Shown here: positions 1 through 7,032 of the stretch, piece by piece
How positions within the stretch are numbered: the stretch's first letter is position 1
How the letters are laid out: each line of letters opens with the position of its first letter
Assembly: GCA_017545535.1 (NCBI GenBank)
Contig: JAFWMS010000028.1
Span: 124,001 to 188,000 of the forward strand
Reading direction: 5' to 3'
DNA from: Clostridia bacterium
GTDB lineage: Bacteria; Bacillota; Clostridia; Christensenellales; CAG-138
DNA: 64,000 nucleotides
The notes under the pieces: model-generated
Told to the model about the DNA's origin: nothing
The model's database searches: none
The model's input: only the letters and a program-made list of their open reading frames with translations
Position numbers and translations under genes: made by a program

Positions 1-1610
1 TTGCTGATGACCCGGGCTTCCGTCACGTCGCAGATGAACATGCCGTGGGTGCCGAGGTCGATGTATTGGATCACCTTCAGGGACATGACTGCGTTCACGT
101 ATTTTCTCAGCATCACGAGGCCGTTGTCGCTCCTGGTCAGGGTCTCCCCGGCGAACTTGTCCGCCGTCCGGCCAGACTGGAAGCCGAAGTTCTCGAACAC
201 AGAGAAGGGGGCCTCCTCGGAGAGGATGTTCAGGTTCATGACGCCGGTCTGCTCGATCACGTGATGGGAGTAGTTCATCTTATTGATGGTGACGGCGATC
301 CGGTTAGGCTGGCTGGTGACCTGGGCCACGGTGTTCACGATGAGGCCGTTGTCCTTCTTCCCGTCGTTGGAGGTGACCACGTAGAGGCCGTAGCCGATCT
401 TGAAGAGGGCGGTCATGTCGTTCTTGTTGGCGGTCTCGGAGGACAGGGCCTGGTAGTTTTTACAGAGCTCAGCGGCGAGAGCGTCGATCTCCTCCTTGTT
501 GGCTGCGTTCATGGCGGACTTGATGTGGACCGCGGTCTCGGCGAAGGTGAGATTCTTGCAGCCGGAGAGCTTCTCTTTCATCACCTTATAGGCCATGGGG
601 GCCCAGGAGCCGTTTTCGATGAAGGCCACGGTCCGGTTCTGGAAGTTCCGCTCGGTGAGATGGTCGATGAACTCCCGCATGAAGGGATAGATGTCCGCGT
701 TATAGGTCGTCGTGGCCAGGACCAGCTTCCCGTAGCGGAAGGCGTCGGCGACGGCCAGGGACATATCGGTCCGAGCCAGGTCGTGGACCACCACCTGGGG
801 GCACCCCCCTTGACGGAGCTTGTCCGCCAGCAGCTCCACCGCCTTGCGGGTGTGGCCGTAGACGGAGGTGTAGGCGATGACGATGCCCTCGGTCTCCACG
901 GAATAGGAGGCCCAGGTCTGGTAGAGCTTGATGTAGTGGCCCAGATCCTTGTCGAGGACCGGCCCATGGAGGGGGCAGATGGTGGCGATATCGAGGCCTG
1001 CCGCCTTCTTCAAGAGGTTCATGGCCTGTGCGCCGTATTTGCCCACGATGCCGATGTAATACCGGCGGGCCTCGTCGTCCCAGGGCTCGCTGCGGTCGAG
1101 GGCGCCGAACTTGCCGAAGGCGTCCGCGGAGAAGAGGACCTTGTCCGCAGAATCATAGGTCACCATGACCTCGGGCCAGTGGACCATGGGCGCAAAGACG
1201 AAGGTCAGGGTGTGACGGCCCAGGGCAAGGGTGCCGCCGTTCTCGGCCACCTGGCGCTCCTTCACGAGATCGAGGCCGAAGAAGTTGTCCATCATGGCGA
1301 AGGCTTTCGCCGTGGCCACCACGGTGGCGTTTGGGTAGGTCTTGAGGAAGCTGTCGATGTTGGCGGAGTGGTCCGGCTCCATGTGCTGGACGATGAGATA
1401 GTCAGGCTTGCGGCCACCCAGAGCATTCTCCAAATTGTCCAGCCATTCGTGGGTGAAATGCTGGTCCACGGTGTCCATGACGGCCACCTTCTCGTCCAGA
1501 ATCACATAGGAGTTGTAGCACATGCCGTTGGGGACCTTATACTGGCCCTCGAACAGGTCCACCTTGTGATCGTTTACGCCCACGTACAGGATATCGTTGG
1601 AAATCTTCAT
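1..1610 (-). CDS. fprA: FprA-type flavodiiron protein with C-terminal flavin reductase domain (3' end outside window)
   Basis: Flavodiiron proteins reduce O2 to water, or NO to N2O, in the cytoplasm of anaerobes. About 537 residues are visible and the stop lies beyond base 1. An N-terminal metallo-beta-lactamase-like domain (about 1-250) has the di-iron motif H76-x-E78-x-D80-H81 (HMEPDHS) and a later SADAFG segment. A flavodoxin domain (about 255-400) starts near VIAYTSVYGHTRKA, where FMN phosphate binds. From about 425 on there is a flavin-reductase-like domain (NGLIVNTVAQVTSQPNRIAV), a known fusion in clostridia that lets one polypeptide pass electrons to the di-iron site. The ATG at 1610 follows an AAGGGG site and a good promoter. 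Truncation is due to the window edge only. The family is secure; O2 versus NO preference cannot be read from sequence. Confidence 0.93.
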   Translation of the reverse strand, partial: MKISNDILYVGVNDHKVDLFEGQYKVPNGMCYNSYVILDEKVAVMDTVDQHFTHEWLDNLENALGGRKPDYLIVQHMEPDHSANIDSFLKTYPNATVVATAKAFAMMDNFFGLDLVKERQVAENGGTLALGRHTLTFVFAPMVHWPEVMVTYDSADKVLFSADAFGKFGALDRSEPWDDEARRYYIGIVGKYGAQAMNLLKKAAGLDIATICPLHGPVLDKDLGHYIKLYQTWASYSVETEGIVIAYTSVYGHTRKAVELLADKLRQGGCPQVVVHDLARTDMSLAVADAFRYGKLVLATTTYNADIYPFMREFIDHLTERNFQNRTVAFIENGSWAPMAYKVMKEKLSGCKNLTFAETAVHIKSAMNAANKEEIDALAAELCKNYQALSSETANKNDMTALFKIGYGLYVVTSNDGKKDNGLIVNTVAQVTSQPNRIAVTINKMNYSHHVIEQTGVMNLNILSEEAPFSVFENFGFQSGRTADKFAGETLTRSDNGLVMLRKYVNAVMSLKVIQYIDLGTHGMFICDVTEARVIS

Positions 1611-1640
1611 AGTCACGCCCCTTCTTGATTTGTCGCCCTT

Positions 1641-1670
1641 ATTATACTATACTCACAGGGGAAAAGGCAA
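1641..1670 (-). promoter_or_regulatory. Predicted sigma-A promoter of fprA
   Basis: On the minus strand TTGCCT (1670-1665) is followed after 18 bases by a perfect TATAAT (1646-1641), about 30 bases upstream of the fprA start. No operator is evident. Confidence 0.6.
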
Positions 1671-1745
1671 CAGAAACATTCGCGAGGGGACAGAACCCGC
1701 GGAGCTTTACACCAGGGAAATCGGGGTTCGCAGAGGTGTATGACG

Positions 1746-2153
1746 ATGAAGAAAACGATAGAAGAACTGCTTCAATGCCCATATTGGATCGTCGACATAT
1801 TGCCGTCGCAAGTGGCTAAAGACAGTCCCGGACAATACTTTGCTGTGGAAAAGTATTTCCTGCACAGCAACCGGATGGCAGAGATAAAGCAAAAACATAT
1901 CGATCTGATTCTGAAGCTGAACTGCTACAGGGACATATCCATGGGCGATGAGCCTGTCATCAATCCCATGCCGGAGCATATTGCCGGAGAGATGAAAAAC
2001 AGGCACCTCTGCATTATGATAGACGAAAGCATGATCCTTTCCGAGCCCGACGACACGTATTTGACTGTTTTCAATCCGGATCCACAGCTGCTGGAGCTGA
2101 TCCGGCAAATCGCTTCCGGCGAGGGTCTTTTCGTTTGGAAACCCGTCTCTTAG
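1746..2153 (+). CDS. Hypothetical protein, 135 aa
   Basis: I do not recognise this family. The product is a soluble acidic protein with no signal peptide, membrane segment or obvious catalytic motif. It has a mixed helix/strand look, with a hydrophobic strand LCIMIDESMIL in the middle and a helical PQLLELIRQIA segment near the end. Two ATG codons lie close together (1740 and 1746). The AGAGGTG site at 1732-1738 is 7 bases from the second but 1 base from the first, so 1746 is chosen. Base composition is clearly more AT-rich than the Nudix gene that follows, which hints at a different history. It is the first of a run of plus-strand small genes and could be monocistronic. Confidence 0.7.
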   Translation: MKKTIEELLQCPYWIVDILPSQVAKDSPGQYFAVEKYFLHSNRMAEIKQKHIDLILKLNCYRDISMGDEPVINPMPEHIAGEMKNRHLCIMIDESMILSEPDDTYLTVFNPDPQLLELIRQIASGEGLFVWKPVS

Positions 2154-2197
2154 GCAAACCCAGTTGAACGAAGTTCGGTTACTCAAGGAGGGAATCC

Positions 2198-2698
2198 ATG
2201 GCGAACACAGAGCGGTTTTTGCCCACCCATATCGTCTCAGCCGGGGCCGTCGTACTCAACGACCGGGGCGAAGTGCTGCTGGTTTTGGACGATCGCCGGG
2301 GCAGCTGGACCTTTCCCGGCGGCATCATCGAAGAGGGCGAAGGGGTCCTCGACGGCGTGAAGCGGGAGGTGCTGGAGGAAACGGGAGTCGAGGCGGAGGT
2401 AGGAGAGCTCTTTTGCGTCACCTCCAACACCTGCAAATATCCCGGCTACAACGGGGTGAAGGAGGTGCCCACCAAGGTCATGCTGGACTTCGTCTGCCGG
2501 GCTACGGGCGGTGCGCCCCGGCCCTCGGAGGAGAATTCCCAAACCGCCTGGTTCCCCCTGGACGAGGCCCAAAAGCGCATCACGGCCCCGGCCATCGCGG
2601 TGCGGTTTCAGGCCTACCTTGACTATGAGGGCCGGCCCGCTTTTTTGGAGTACGTCACCCGCCCCGCCTTCGAGCTGAAAGCGAAGCGGACCATATAG
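2198..2698 (+). CDS. Nudix hydrolase, 166 aa
   Basis: Nudix enzymes hydrolyse nucleoside diphosphates linked to another group, often as housecleaning. The Nudix box runs from about residue 41 to 63: GG at 41-42, an E cluster, then R56-E57-x-x-E60-E61-x-G63, which fits GX5EX7REUXEEXGU and gives the Mg2+ ligands. The preceding SAGAVVLNDRGEVLLVLD is the usual first strand pair. AAGGAGGG at 2185-2192 is placed well for ATG 2198. The next gene, a P-loop kinase-like protein, starts 19 bases after the stop, so the two are probably co-transcribed. Substrate cannot be assigned; the mid-region CKYPGYNGVKEVP might contribute to it. Alternatives are an ADP-ribose or (d)NTP pyrophosphatase. Confidence 0.9.
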   Translation: MANTERFLPTHIVSAGAVVLNDRGEVLLVLDDRRGSWTFPGGIIEEGEGVLDGVKREVLEETGVEAEVGELFCVTSNTCKYPGYNGVKEVPTKVMLDFVCRATGGAPRPSEENSQTAWFPLDEAQKRITAPAIAVRFQAYLDYEGRPAFLEYVTRPAFELKAKRTI

Positions 2699-2717
2699 CC
2701 GCGTCGGAGGCGAAGGG

Positions 2718-3173
2718 ATGAAAATACACATCATCGGCGGGCCCGGCAGCGGTAAGACCTTCCTGGCCGAAAAGCTGTCCCGGGAGCTGGGTATTCCCCA
2801 TTACGATCTCGACGATGTCCAGTGGTCCAACGAGTCGGGGTATGGGAAAAAGCGGGACCCGGCGGAACGGGACGCTCTGCTGGATGAGCTCCTGCAGCGG
2901 GACGACTGGATCATGGAGGGCGTATACTACGCCTGGTGCGGCCGGTGCTTCGAGGACGCGGACAGGATCTACCTGTTGGAAATTCCCCGCCGCCTATACC
3001 GATACCGCATTATCCGGCGGTTCCTCCGGCGAAAGCTGGGATTGGAAGCGGGCAGGAAGGAGACCCTCCGGTCCCTGTCCGCCCTGCTGAAATGGGCCGA
3101 CAAGTACCAGCGGGTCAATCTGGCGGAGATCAAGCATATTCTGCAAGCGTACCCGAACAAAGTGGTGAAATGA
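2718..3173 (+). CDS. P-loop nucleotide kinase-like protein (FlaR / topology-modulation type), 151 aa
   Basis: A small adenylate-kinase-fold ATPase. Walker A is GGPGSGKT at residues 7-14. The segment HYDLDDVQW after the second strand, the WIMEGVYYAW segment and the basic lid (RRLYRYRIIRRFLRRKLG) are typical of proteins annotated as topology-modulation protein FlaR, whose real substrate is not established. The ribosome site is GGAGGCGAAGG just before ATG 2718. Its stop overlaps the start of the next gene (ATGA at 3170-3173), so translation is probably coupled. A second member of this family lies at 47873-48376. The fold is clear; the biological role is not. Confidence 0.82.
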   Translation: MKIHIIGGPGSGKTFLAEKLSRELGIPHYDLDDVQWSNESGYGKKRDPAERDALLDELLQRDDWIMEGVYYAWCGRCFEDADRIYLLEIPRRLYRYRIIRRFLRRKLGLEAGRKETLRSLSALLKWADKYQRVNLAEIKHILQAYPNKVVK

Positions 3174-3676
3174 ATCTGTCGAGGGAAACCATGATCCTGA
3201 TCATCGAAAGCATCCTGCTCTGCCTGGCCTTCACGGGGATGGTGTACGCCATGTCGCGGGACCCCATCAAGACCCTGTATAATTACCCGCCCCGCATCCA
3301 GGAGCGGGTGAAGTCCCTGCCGGAATATCAGGGCAGGATACCCACGCAAAAAAACAAAATCGCCGCCAAGCTGGGCGCGTCCCTCCTGTTCGTCATCCTG
3401 CTGGCCCTGATCCTGCGATACGTGAACGGCTACACCACATTTTGGCAGGCCTTCGGCGGCGGCTTTCTCCTCTGGACCGTAGTGAATCTGTGGGACGCCC
3501 TGGTGCTTGACATCCTCTGGTTCTGCCACGATCCCCGGTTCGTTCTCAAGGGCACCGAGGATATGACGGCGGACTACCACGACTACCGCTTCCACCTCAA
3601 GGGCTTCCTTATCGGTGAAGCCCTTGCCCTCGTCGTCTGCGCCCTGGCAGGGCTGGCGGTTCAGTTCCTGCTGTAG
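3170..3676 (+). CDS. Hypothetical integral membrane protein, 168 aa
   Basis: Not a named family that I recognise. There are four likely membrane helices: near residues 6-24 (ILIIESILLCLAFTGMVYAM), 63-80 (LGASLLFVILLALIL), 90-115 (FWQAFGGGFLLWTVVNLWDALVLDILWF) and 145-167. The conserved-looking loop WFCHDPRFVLKGTEDM between helices three and four, followed by DYHDYRFHLKG, could be functional. The start at 3170 overlaps the stop of the P-loop kinase gene, which points to one operon. Upstream in-frame ATGs lie inside the kinase gene and are rejected because they would make a long overlap. Confidence 0.75.
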   Translation: MNLSRETMILIIESILLCLAFTGMVYAMSRDPIKTLYNYPPRIQERVKSLPEYQGRIPTQKNKIAAKLGASLLFVILLALILRYVNGYTTFWQAFGGGFLLWTVVNLWDALVLDILWFCHDPRFVLKGTEDMTADYHDYRFHLKGFLIGEALALVVCALAGLAVQFLL

Positions 3677-3751
3677 AGATAAATAAATCGGCGTTTGTGG
3701 AGATTTAGATAAATCTGATTTTATCGAAAAGAATGTAGATGGAGAACGATT

Positions 3752-4441
3752 ATGGGAAGAGTGGTTGCCATCAGTGGTGGGAATCTTCAGACTACTGAAA
3801 ACCTCAATAGGTACGCATTAAAACTATCTGGAAAGAAATCACCAAATGTTCTGTTTATCGGAACTGCCAGCATGGATTCAGATGAGTATTACTCAAATAT
3901 CAAGACTGCTTTTGGCAAGTTAAATTGTTGCGTGATAAACCTTCCTTTGATAAAGAGAGAGATTAATGCTACGACAATCAATAGCAGGCTTGAATGGGCA
4001 GATGTCATTTATGTCGGCGGTGGTGACACAAAAACAATGATGGAGATCTGGAAGCAGTATTCGTTGGATAAAAAGCTGAAGGAGATATATGAGAAAGACA
4101 CAGCTGTTTTGACCGGGATTAGTGCGGGTGCCATATGCTGGTTCAAATCCGGACACAGTGATAGTGAGAGTTTTACATGCGGCGAGGCATGGAAATATAT
4201 TATCGTGGATGGAATGTTGGGATTATATCCATTTTGCTTTTGCCCTCACTACAATGAAGAAGGACGAGATTCTTTTGATCAGATGATTTCTGATGTTGAA
4301 TACGATGGATTGGCTTTGGAAAATGAGACGGCATTTGTTGAATCCTCTGGTCAGCAGTTTATTATAGGAGCGCGACACGATGCAAAAGCATGGTTATTTT
4401 CCAACCATAATAAGCAGCAGCTGGAAGTGATCCCTTGCTGA
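3752..4441 (+). CDS. Peptidase S51-family protein (class I glutamine amidotransferase-like), 229 aa
   Basis: S51 enzymes (dipeptidase E, cyanophycinase and relatives) are cytoplasmic serine peptidases with a Ser-His-Asp/Glu triad. The nucleophile elbow is GISAGA with Ser124. A YVGGGDT motif is at about 87-93 and a likely catalytic histidine at H166 (CPHYNEEGR). The length matches family members. GGAGAACG ends 4-5 bases before ATG 3752. The gene is strikingly AT-rich (AAA, ATT, GAT and AAT codons) in contrast to GC-rich genes on both sides, and the 75-base upstream gap is also AT-rich. This suggests recent acquisition. Substrate is unknown; Asp-X dipeptides are usual for peptidase E. Confidence 0.88.
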   Translation: MGRVVAISGGNLQTTENLNRYALKLSGKKSPNVLFIGTASMDSDEYYSNIKTAFGKLNCCVINLPLIKREINATTINSRLEWADVIYVGGGDTKTMMEIWKQYSLDKKLKEIYEKDTAVLTGISAGAICWFKSGHSDSESFTCGEAWKYIIVDGMLGLYPFCFCPHYNEEGRDSFDQMISDVEYDGLALENETAFVESSGQQFIIGARHDAKAWLFSNHNKQQLEVIPC

Positions 4442-4494
4442 AAGGCAATCAAGAAAAAAGGAAACGATAACTTCTTGTTTTCTGAGGTGAACCT

Positions 4495-5295
4495 ATGGCC
4501 TATATCGTAGAGATTCAGGATTTTTCCGCCCCCGAGCTGGACGTGTACGCCCGGCTCACGGAGAACCAGCTGAAGAACCGGCTGCGCCCTGAGGACGGGC
4601 TGTTCATCGCCGAGAGCCCCAAGGTGATCGGCACGGCGTTGGACTCTGGCCTCGTGCCCGTGTCGCTGCTGACGGAACGGCGGCATATCGCGGGCTCCGC
4701 CGCGGCCCTTTTGGAGCGACTGGGGGATATCCCGGTCTATACCGCCGACGACGGGCTTTTGTCAAAGCTCACGGGCTACGACCTGACGAGGGGCGTGCTC
4801 TGTGCCATGCGGCGGCCGGCGGAACGGACCGCTGCGGAAGTGTTGGAGGACGCGCACCGGGTGGCGGTGCTGGAGAACATTGTGGATTCCACCAATCTGG
4901 GAGCCATCTTTCGCTCCGCCGCCGCACTGGGCATGGACGCCGTGCTCCTCTCCCCCGCCTGCTGCGACCCCCTTTTACGCCGGGCGGTGCGGGTCAGCAT
5001 GGGCACCGTGTTCCAGGTCCCCTGGGCGCGGCTCGACTCCTTGGATACCCTGAAGCAGGCGGGCTTCGTCACCCTGGCCATGGCCTTGGAGAAGGATGCC
5101 CTGTCCCTGGACGATCCTAAGCTGCAAACCTACGACAAGCTGGCCGTCATTTTGGGCACGGAGGGGGACGGGCTGACCCCCGAAACCATCGACGCCTGCG
5201 ATCACACTGTCATCATCCCCATGGCCCACGGGGTGGACTCCCTGAACGTGGGGAACGCCGCCGCCGTGGCCTTTTGGGCTCTGCGAAAAAGATGA
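4495..5295 (+). CDS. TrmH/SpoU-family RNA 2'-O-methyltransferase, 266 aa
   Basis: SPOUT-fold enzymes methylate ribose 2'-OH in rRNA or tRNA using S-adenosylmethionine. An N-terminal substrate-binding domain (about 1-100, containing RLTENQLKNRLRPEDGLFIAE) precedes the catalytic domain. Motif 1 is DSTNLGAIFRSAAALG with the catalytic Asn/Arg, motif 2 is VILGTEGDGL, and motif 3 is GVDSLNVGNAAAVAF, which forms the trefoil knot. The start is supported by GAGGTG about 7 bases upstream of ATG 4495. The following hydrolase begins 1 base after the stop, so they form an operon. The exact target nucleotide is not identifiable. Confidence 0.92.
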   Translation: MAYIVEIQDFSAPELDVYARLTENQLKNRLRPEDGLFIAESPKVIGTALDSGLVPVSLLTERRHIAGSAAALLERLGDIPVYTADDGLLSKLTGYDLTRGVLCAMRRPAERTAAEVLEDAHRVAVLENIVDSTNLGAIFRSAAALGMDAVLLSPACCDPLLRRAVRVSMGTVFQVPWARLDSLDTLKQAGFVTLAMALEKDALSLDDPKLQTYDKLAVILGTEGDGLTPETIDACDHTVIIPMAHGVDSLNVGNAAAVAFWALRKR

Positions 5296-5296
5296 T

Positions 5297-5950
5297 ATGG
5301 AACGGACCGTTTCCTGCAGCCGCTATACCCTGACCGTCCTTTGGGAGGACCCTGCTGCCCCGGCTCTTTACACCGTGTCCGAGGCGGACGACGCCCGGGC
5401 GCTGTCCGCGTCCCTGCCCGCGCCCCAGCCTACCTTCGTCTGCATCGAGGGCGTGGACTGGAACCGGGACCTGTCCCCCTGGGCCGCCAGGAAGGTCTTT
5501 CGGGGCGGAGAGGACTTTTCCGGCGAGGCGAACGCCTTCTTGCAGACCCTGTTGACCGAGCTCATCCCCGCCGCGGAGGCGAGCCTCTCCCCCGCCTGGC
5601 GGGGGATCTTCGGCTATTCGCTGGCGGGGCTGTTCAGCCTGTGGGCCATGACCCGGACGGACACCTTTTCCCGCTGCGCCAGTGTGTCCGGCTCATTGTG
5701 GTTCGACGGATTCACGGACTATCTCTCCGCCCACCCCCTTTTGGGACAGCCGAAAAGGGTCTATCTCTCCCTGGGGGATCGGGAGGAAAAGGCCAAAAAC
5801 CACCGGATGCAGCAAGTCCGCACCGCCACGGAGGCGGCCCAAGCCGTCATCGAAGCCCAGGAAGTCCCCTGCGCCTTCGAGCTCAACCCCGGCGGCCATT
5901 TCCAGGACATTTTGGACCGGCAGCGGCGGGCGGTGCTGGCCCTTCTGTAG
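5297..5950 (+). CDS. Alpha/beta hydrolase (esterase D-like), 217 aa
   Basis: A cytoplasmic alpha/beta-hydrolase of the putative esterase group (enterochelin esterase/S-formylglutathione hydrolase-like). The nucleophile elbow GYSLAG is at 106-111 with Ser108, and the likely catalytic His is in NPGGHFQDI near the C-terminus. There is no signal peptide. The first 60 residues are shorter than in classical esterases. It starts 1 base after the methylase stop, so it is translated from the same message; the SD must lie inside the upstream gene's end. Substrate is unknown. A second, unrelated-length esterase of the same broad class is at 54876-55631. Confidence 0.82.
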   Translation: MERTVSCSRYTLTVLWEDPAAPALYTVSEADDARALSASLPAPQPTFVCIEGVDWNRDLSPWAARKVFRGGEDFSGEANAFLQTLLTELIPAAEASLSPAWRGIFGYSLAGLFSLWAMTRTDTFSRCASVSGSLWFDGFTDYLSAHPLLGQPKRVYLSLGDREEKAKNHRMQQVRTATEAAQAVIEAQEVPCAFELNPGGHFQDILDRQRRAVLALL

Positions 5951-6012
5951 CACCCCCCTGTCGCAAAAAAGCATAGTATATACCACCTACACTCTATCAA
6001 GGAGGATATGCC

Positions 6013-6876
6013 ATGCTTACCTTCACCAACCAAGCCGCCCTTTCCTATCGGAACCGGGTGCGGTATTCCAATTTGACCACAGGGCAGATCGCCGACGCCC
6101 TGACCATGACCAAGGAGGCGCTGACGGGCACCTACGCCCCCGGCGAGGACGTGACCTATGTGGTGCGCCTCAGCAACAACGGGACGGCAGCTCTCACGGA
6201 CCTGACCCTCACGGACGATCTGGGGGGCTACGTCTTTGACGGCGGCACCCTGTACCCCCTAAGCTATGTGGAAAACTCCCTGCGCTTCTTTGTGAACGGG
6301 ACGGAGCAGCCCCTGCCCGCCGTGACCGCCGGCGCGCCCCTGTCCGTTTCCGGCGTCACTGTGCCCGCGGGCGGGAACGCGCTCATCGTGTACGAGGCGG
6401 CGGTGAACGAATTCGCCTCCCCGGAGGCGGGCGGGAGCATCGTCAACACCGTCACCGCCTCCGGTGCGGGGCTCACCGCGCCGGTGACCGCGTCCGCTAC
6501 CGTGACGGCGGCGAACGAGCCGGAGCTCACCATCGCCAAGAGTCTGACCCCCGAGACCGTGGGCGCGGATCGGCAGGTCACCTATACCTTCACCATCGAG
6601 AACGAGGGGAACGCGGCCACAGCGACCGGGGACGATCTGGTGGTGACGGACACCTTTGCACCTGCCCTCGCCAACATCGCCGTGACGCTGAACGGGGCGC
6701 CCTTGCCTCAGCCGGGGAACTACACCTATGACGAGGCCACCGGCGTCTTCGCCACGGTACCCGGCGCGCTTTCCGTGCCCGCCGCCGCCTTCACCCAGGA
6801 CCCGGTCACCGGCGTGTGGACTGCCGAGCCCGGGGAAGCGGTGCTGGCGGTCACGGGGACGATTCAGACGGTGTAA
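6013..6876 (+). CDS. DUF11 / conserved-repeat domain protein, 287 aa
   Basis: The protein contains two immunoglobulin-like DUF11 modules. The first (about 30-140) contains ALTMTKEALTGTYAPGEDVTYVVRLSN, and the second (about 175-285) contains LTIAKSLTPETVGADRQVTY. Both show the family pattern in which a Lys/Ser strand is followed by G-x-x-V-T-Y. There is no signal peptide, membrane anchor or sorting signal. DUF11 proteins are usually outer-surface adhesion or coat components, so lack of an export signal suggests release or assembly by another route, for example as a spore-surface protein. This is inference. AAGGAGGA at 5999-6006 supports ATG 6013. The gene ends just before a structured repeat, which may serve as its terminator. 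Confidence 0.85.
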   Translation: MLTFTNQAALSYRNRVRYSNLTTGQIADALTMTKEALTGTYAPGEDVTYVVRLSNNGTAALTDLTLTDDLGGYVFDGGTLYPLSYVENSLRFFVNGTEQPLPAVTAGAPLSVSGVTVPAGGNALIVYEAAVNEFASPEAGGSIVNTVTASGAGLTAPVTASATVTAANEPELTIAKSLTPETVGADRQVTYTFTIENEGNAATATGDDLVVTDTFAPALANIAVTLNGAPLPQPGNYTYDEATGVFATVPGALSVPAAAFTQDPVTGVWTAEPGEAVLAVTGTIQTV

Positions 6877-6888
6877 TAGTTTTGTTTT

Positions 6889-7026
6889 TGCCGCTTTTTT
6901 CTCTTCGGTGAAGAGGAAAAAAGCGGCACAAAAAAGAGAAGCTTAAGAATAATAATGGGGAGTACAGCTAAACCATACTCCCCAAGTAAAGTTCTTTGGT
7001 ACGACCTTTCTTTCAAGAAAGGTCGT
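6889..7026 (+). repeat. Structured intergenic repeat, complete three-hairpin copy (locus A)
   Basis: This fills the gap between converging DUF11 and histidine kinase genes. Hairpin 1 pairs 6889-6906 with 6910-6928 around loop GGT, with one bulged G. A linker AAAAAGAGAAGCTTAAG follows. The middle hairpin pairs GGGGAGTA with TACTCCCC around loop CAGCTAAACCA (about 6957-6983). The linker AAGTAAAGTTCTTT follows, then hairpin 2 pairs 7001-7012 with 7015-7026 around TC. Other copies at 36214-36349 and 41334-41471 keep the linkers and loops but have different, still complementary stems. The T-rich stem can act as a terminator on both strands. Confidence 0.85.
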
Positions 7027-7032
7027 CCGCTT

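Noticed and set aside
1..1610. Truncated or degraded flavodiiron gene
   Set aside because: The frame is open and intact to base 1; it simply runs out of the window.
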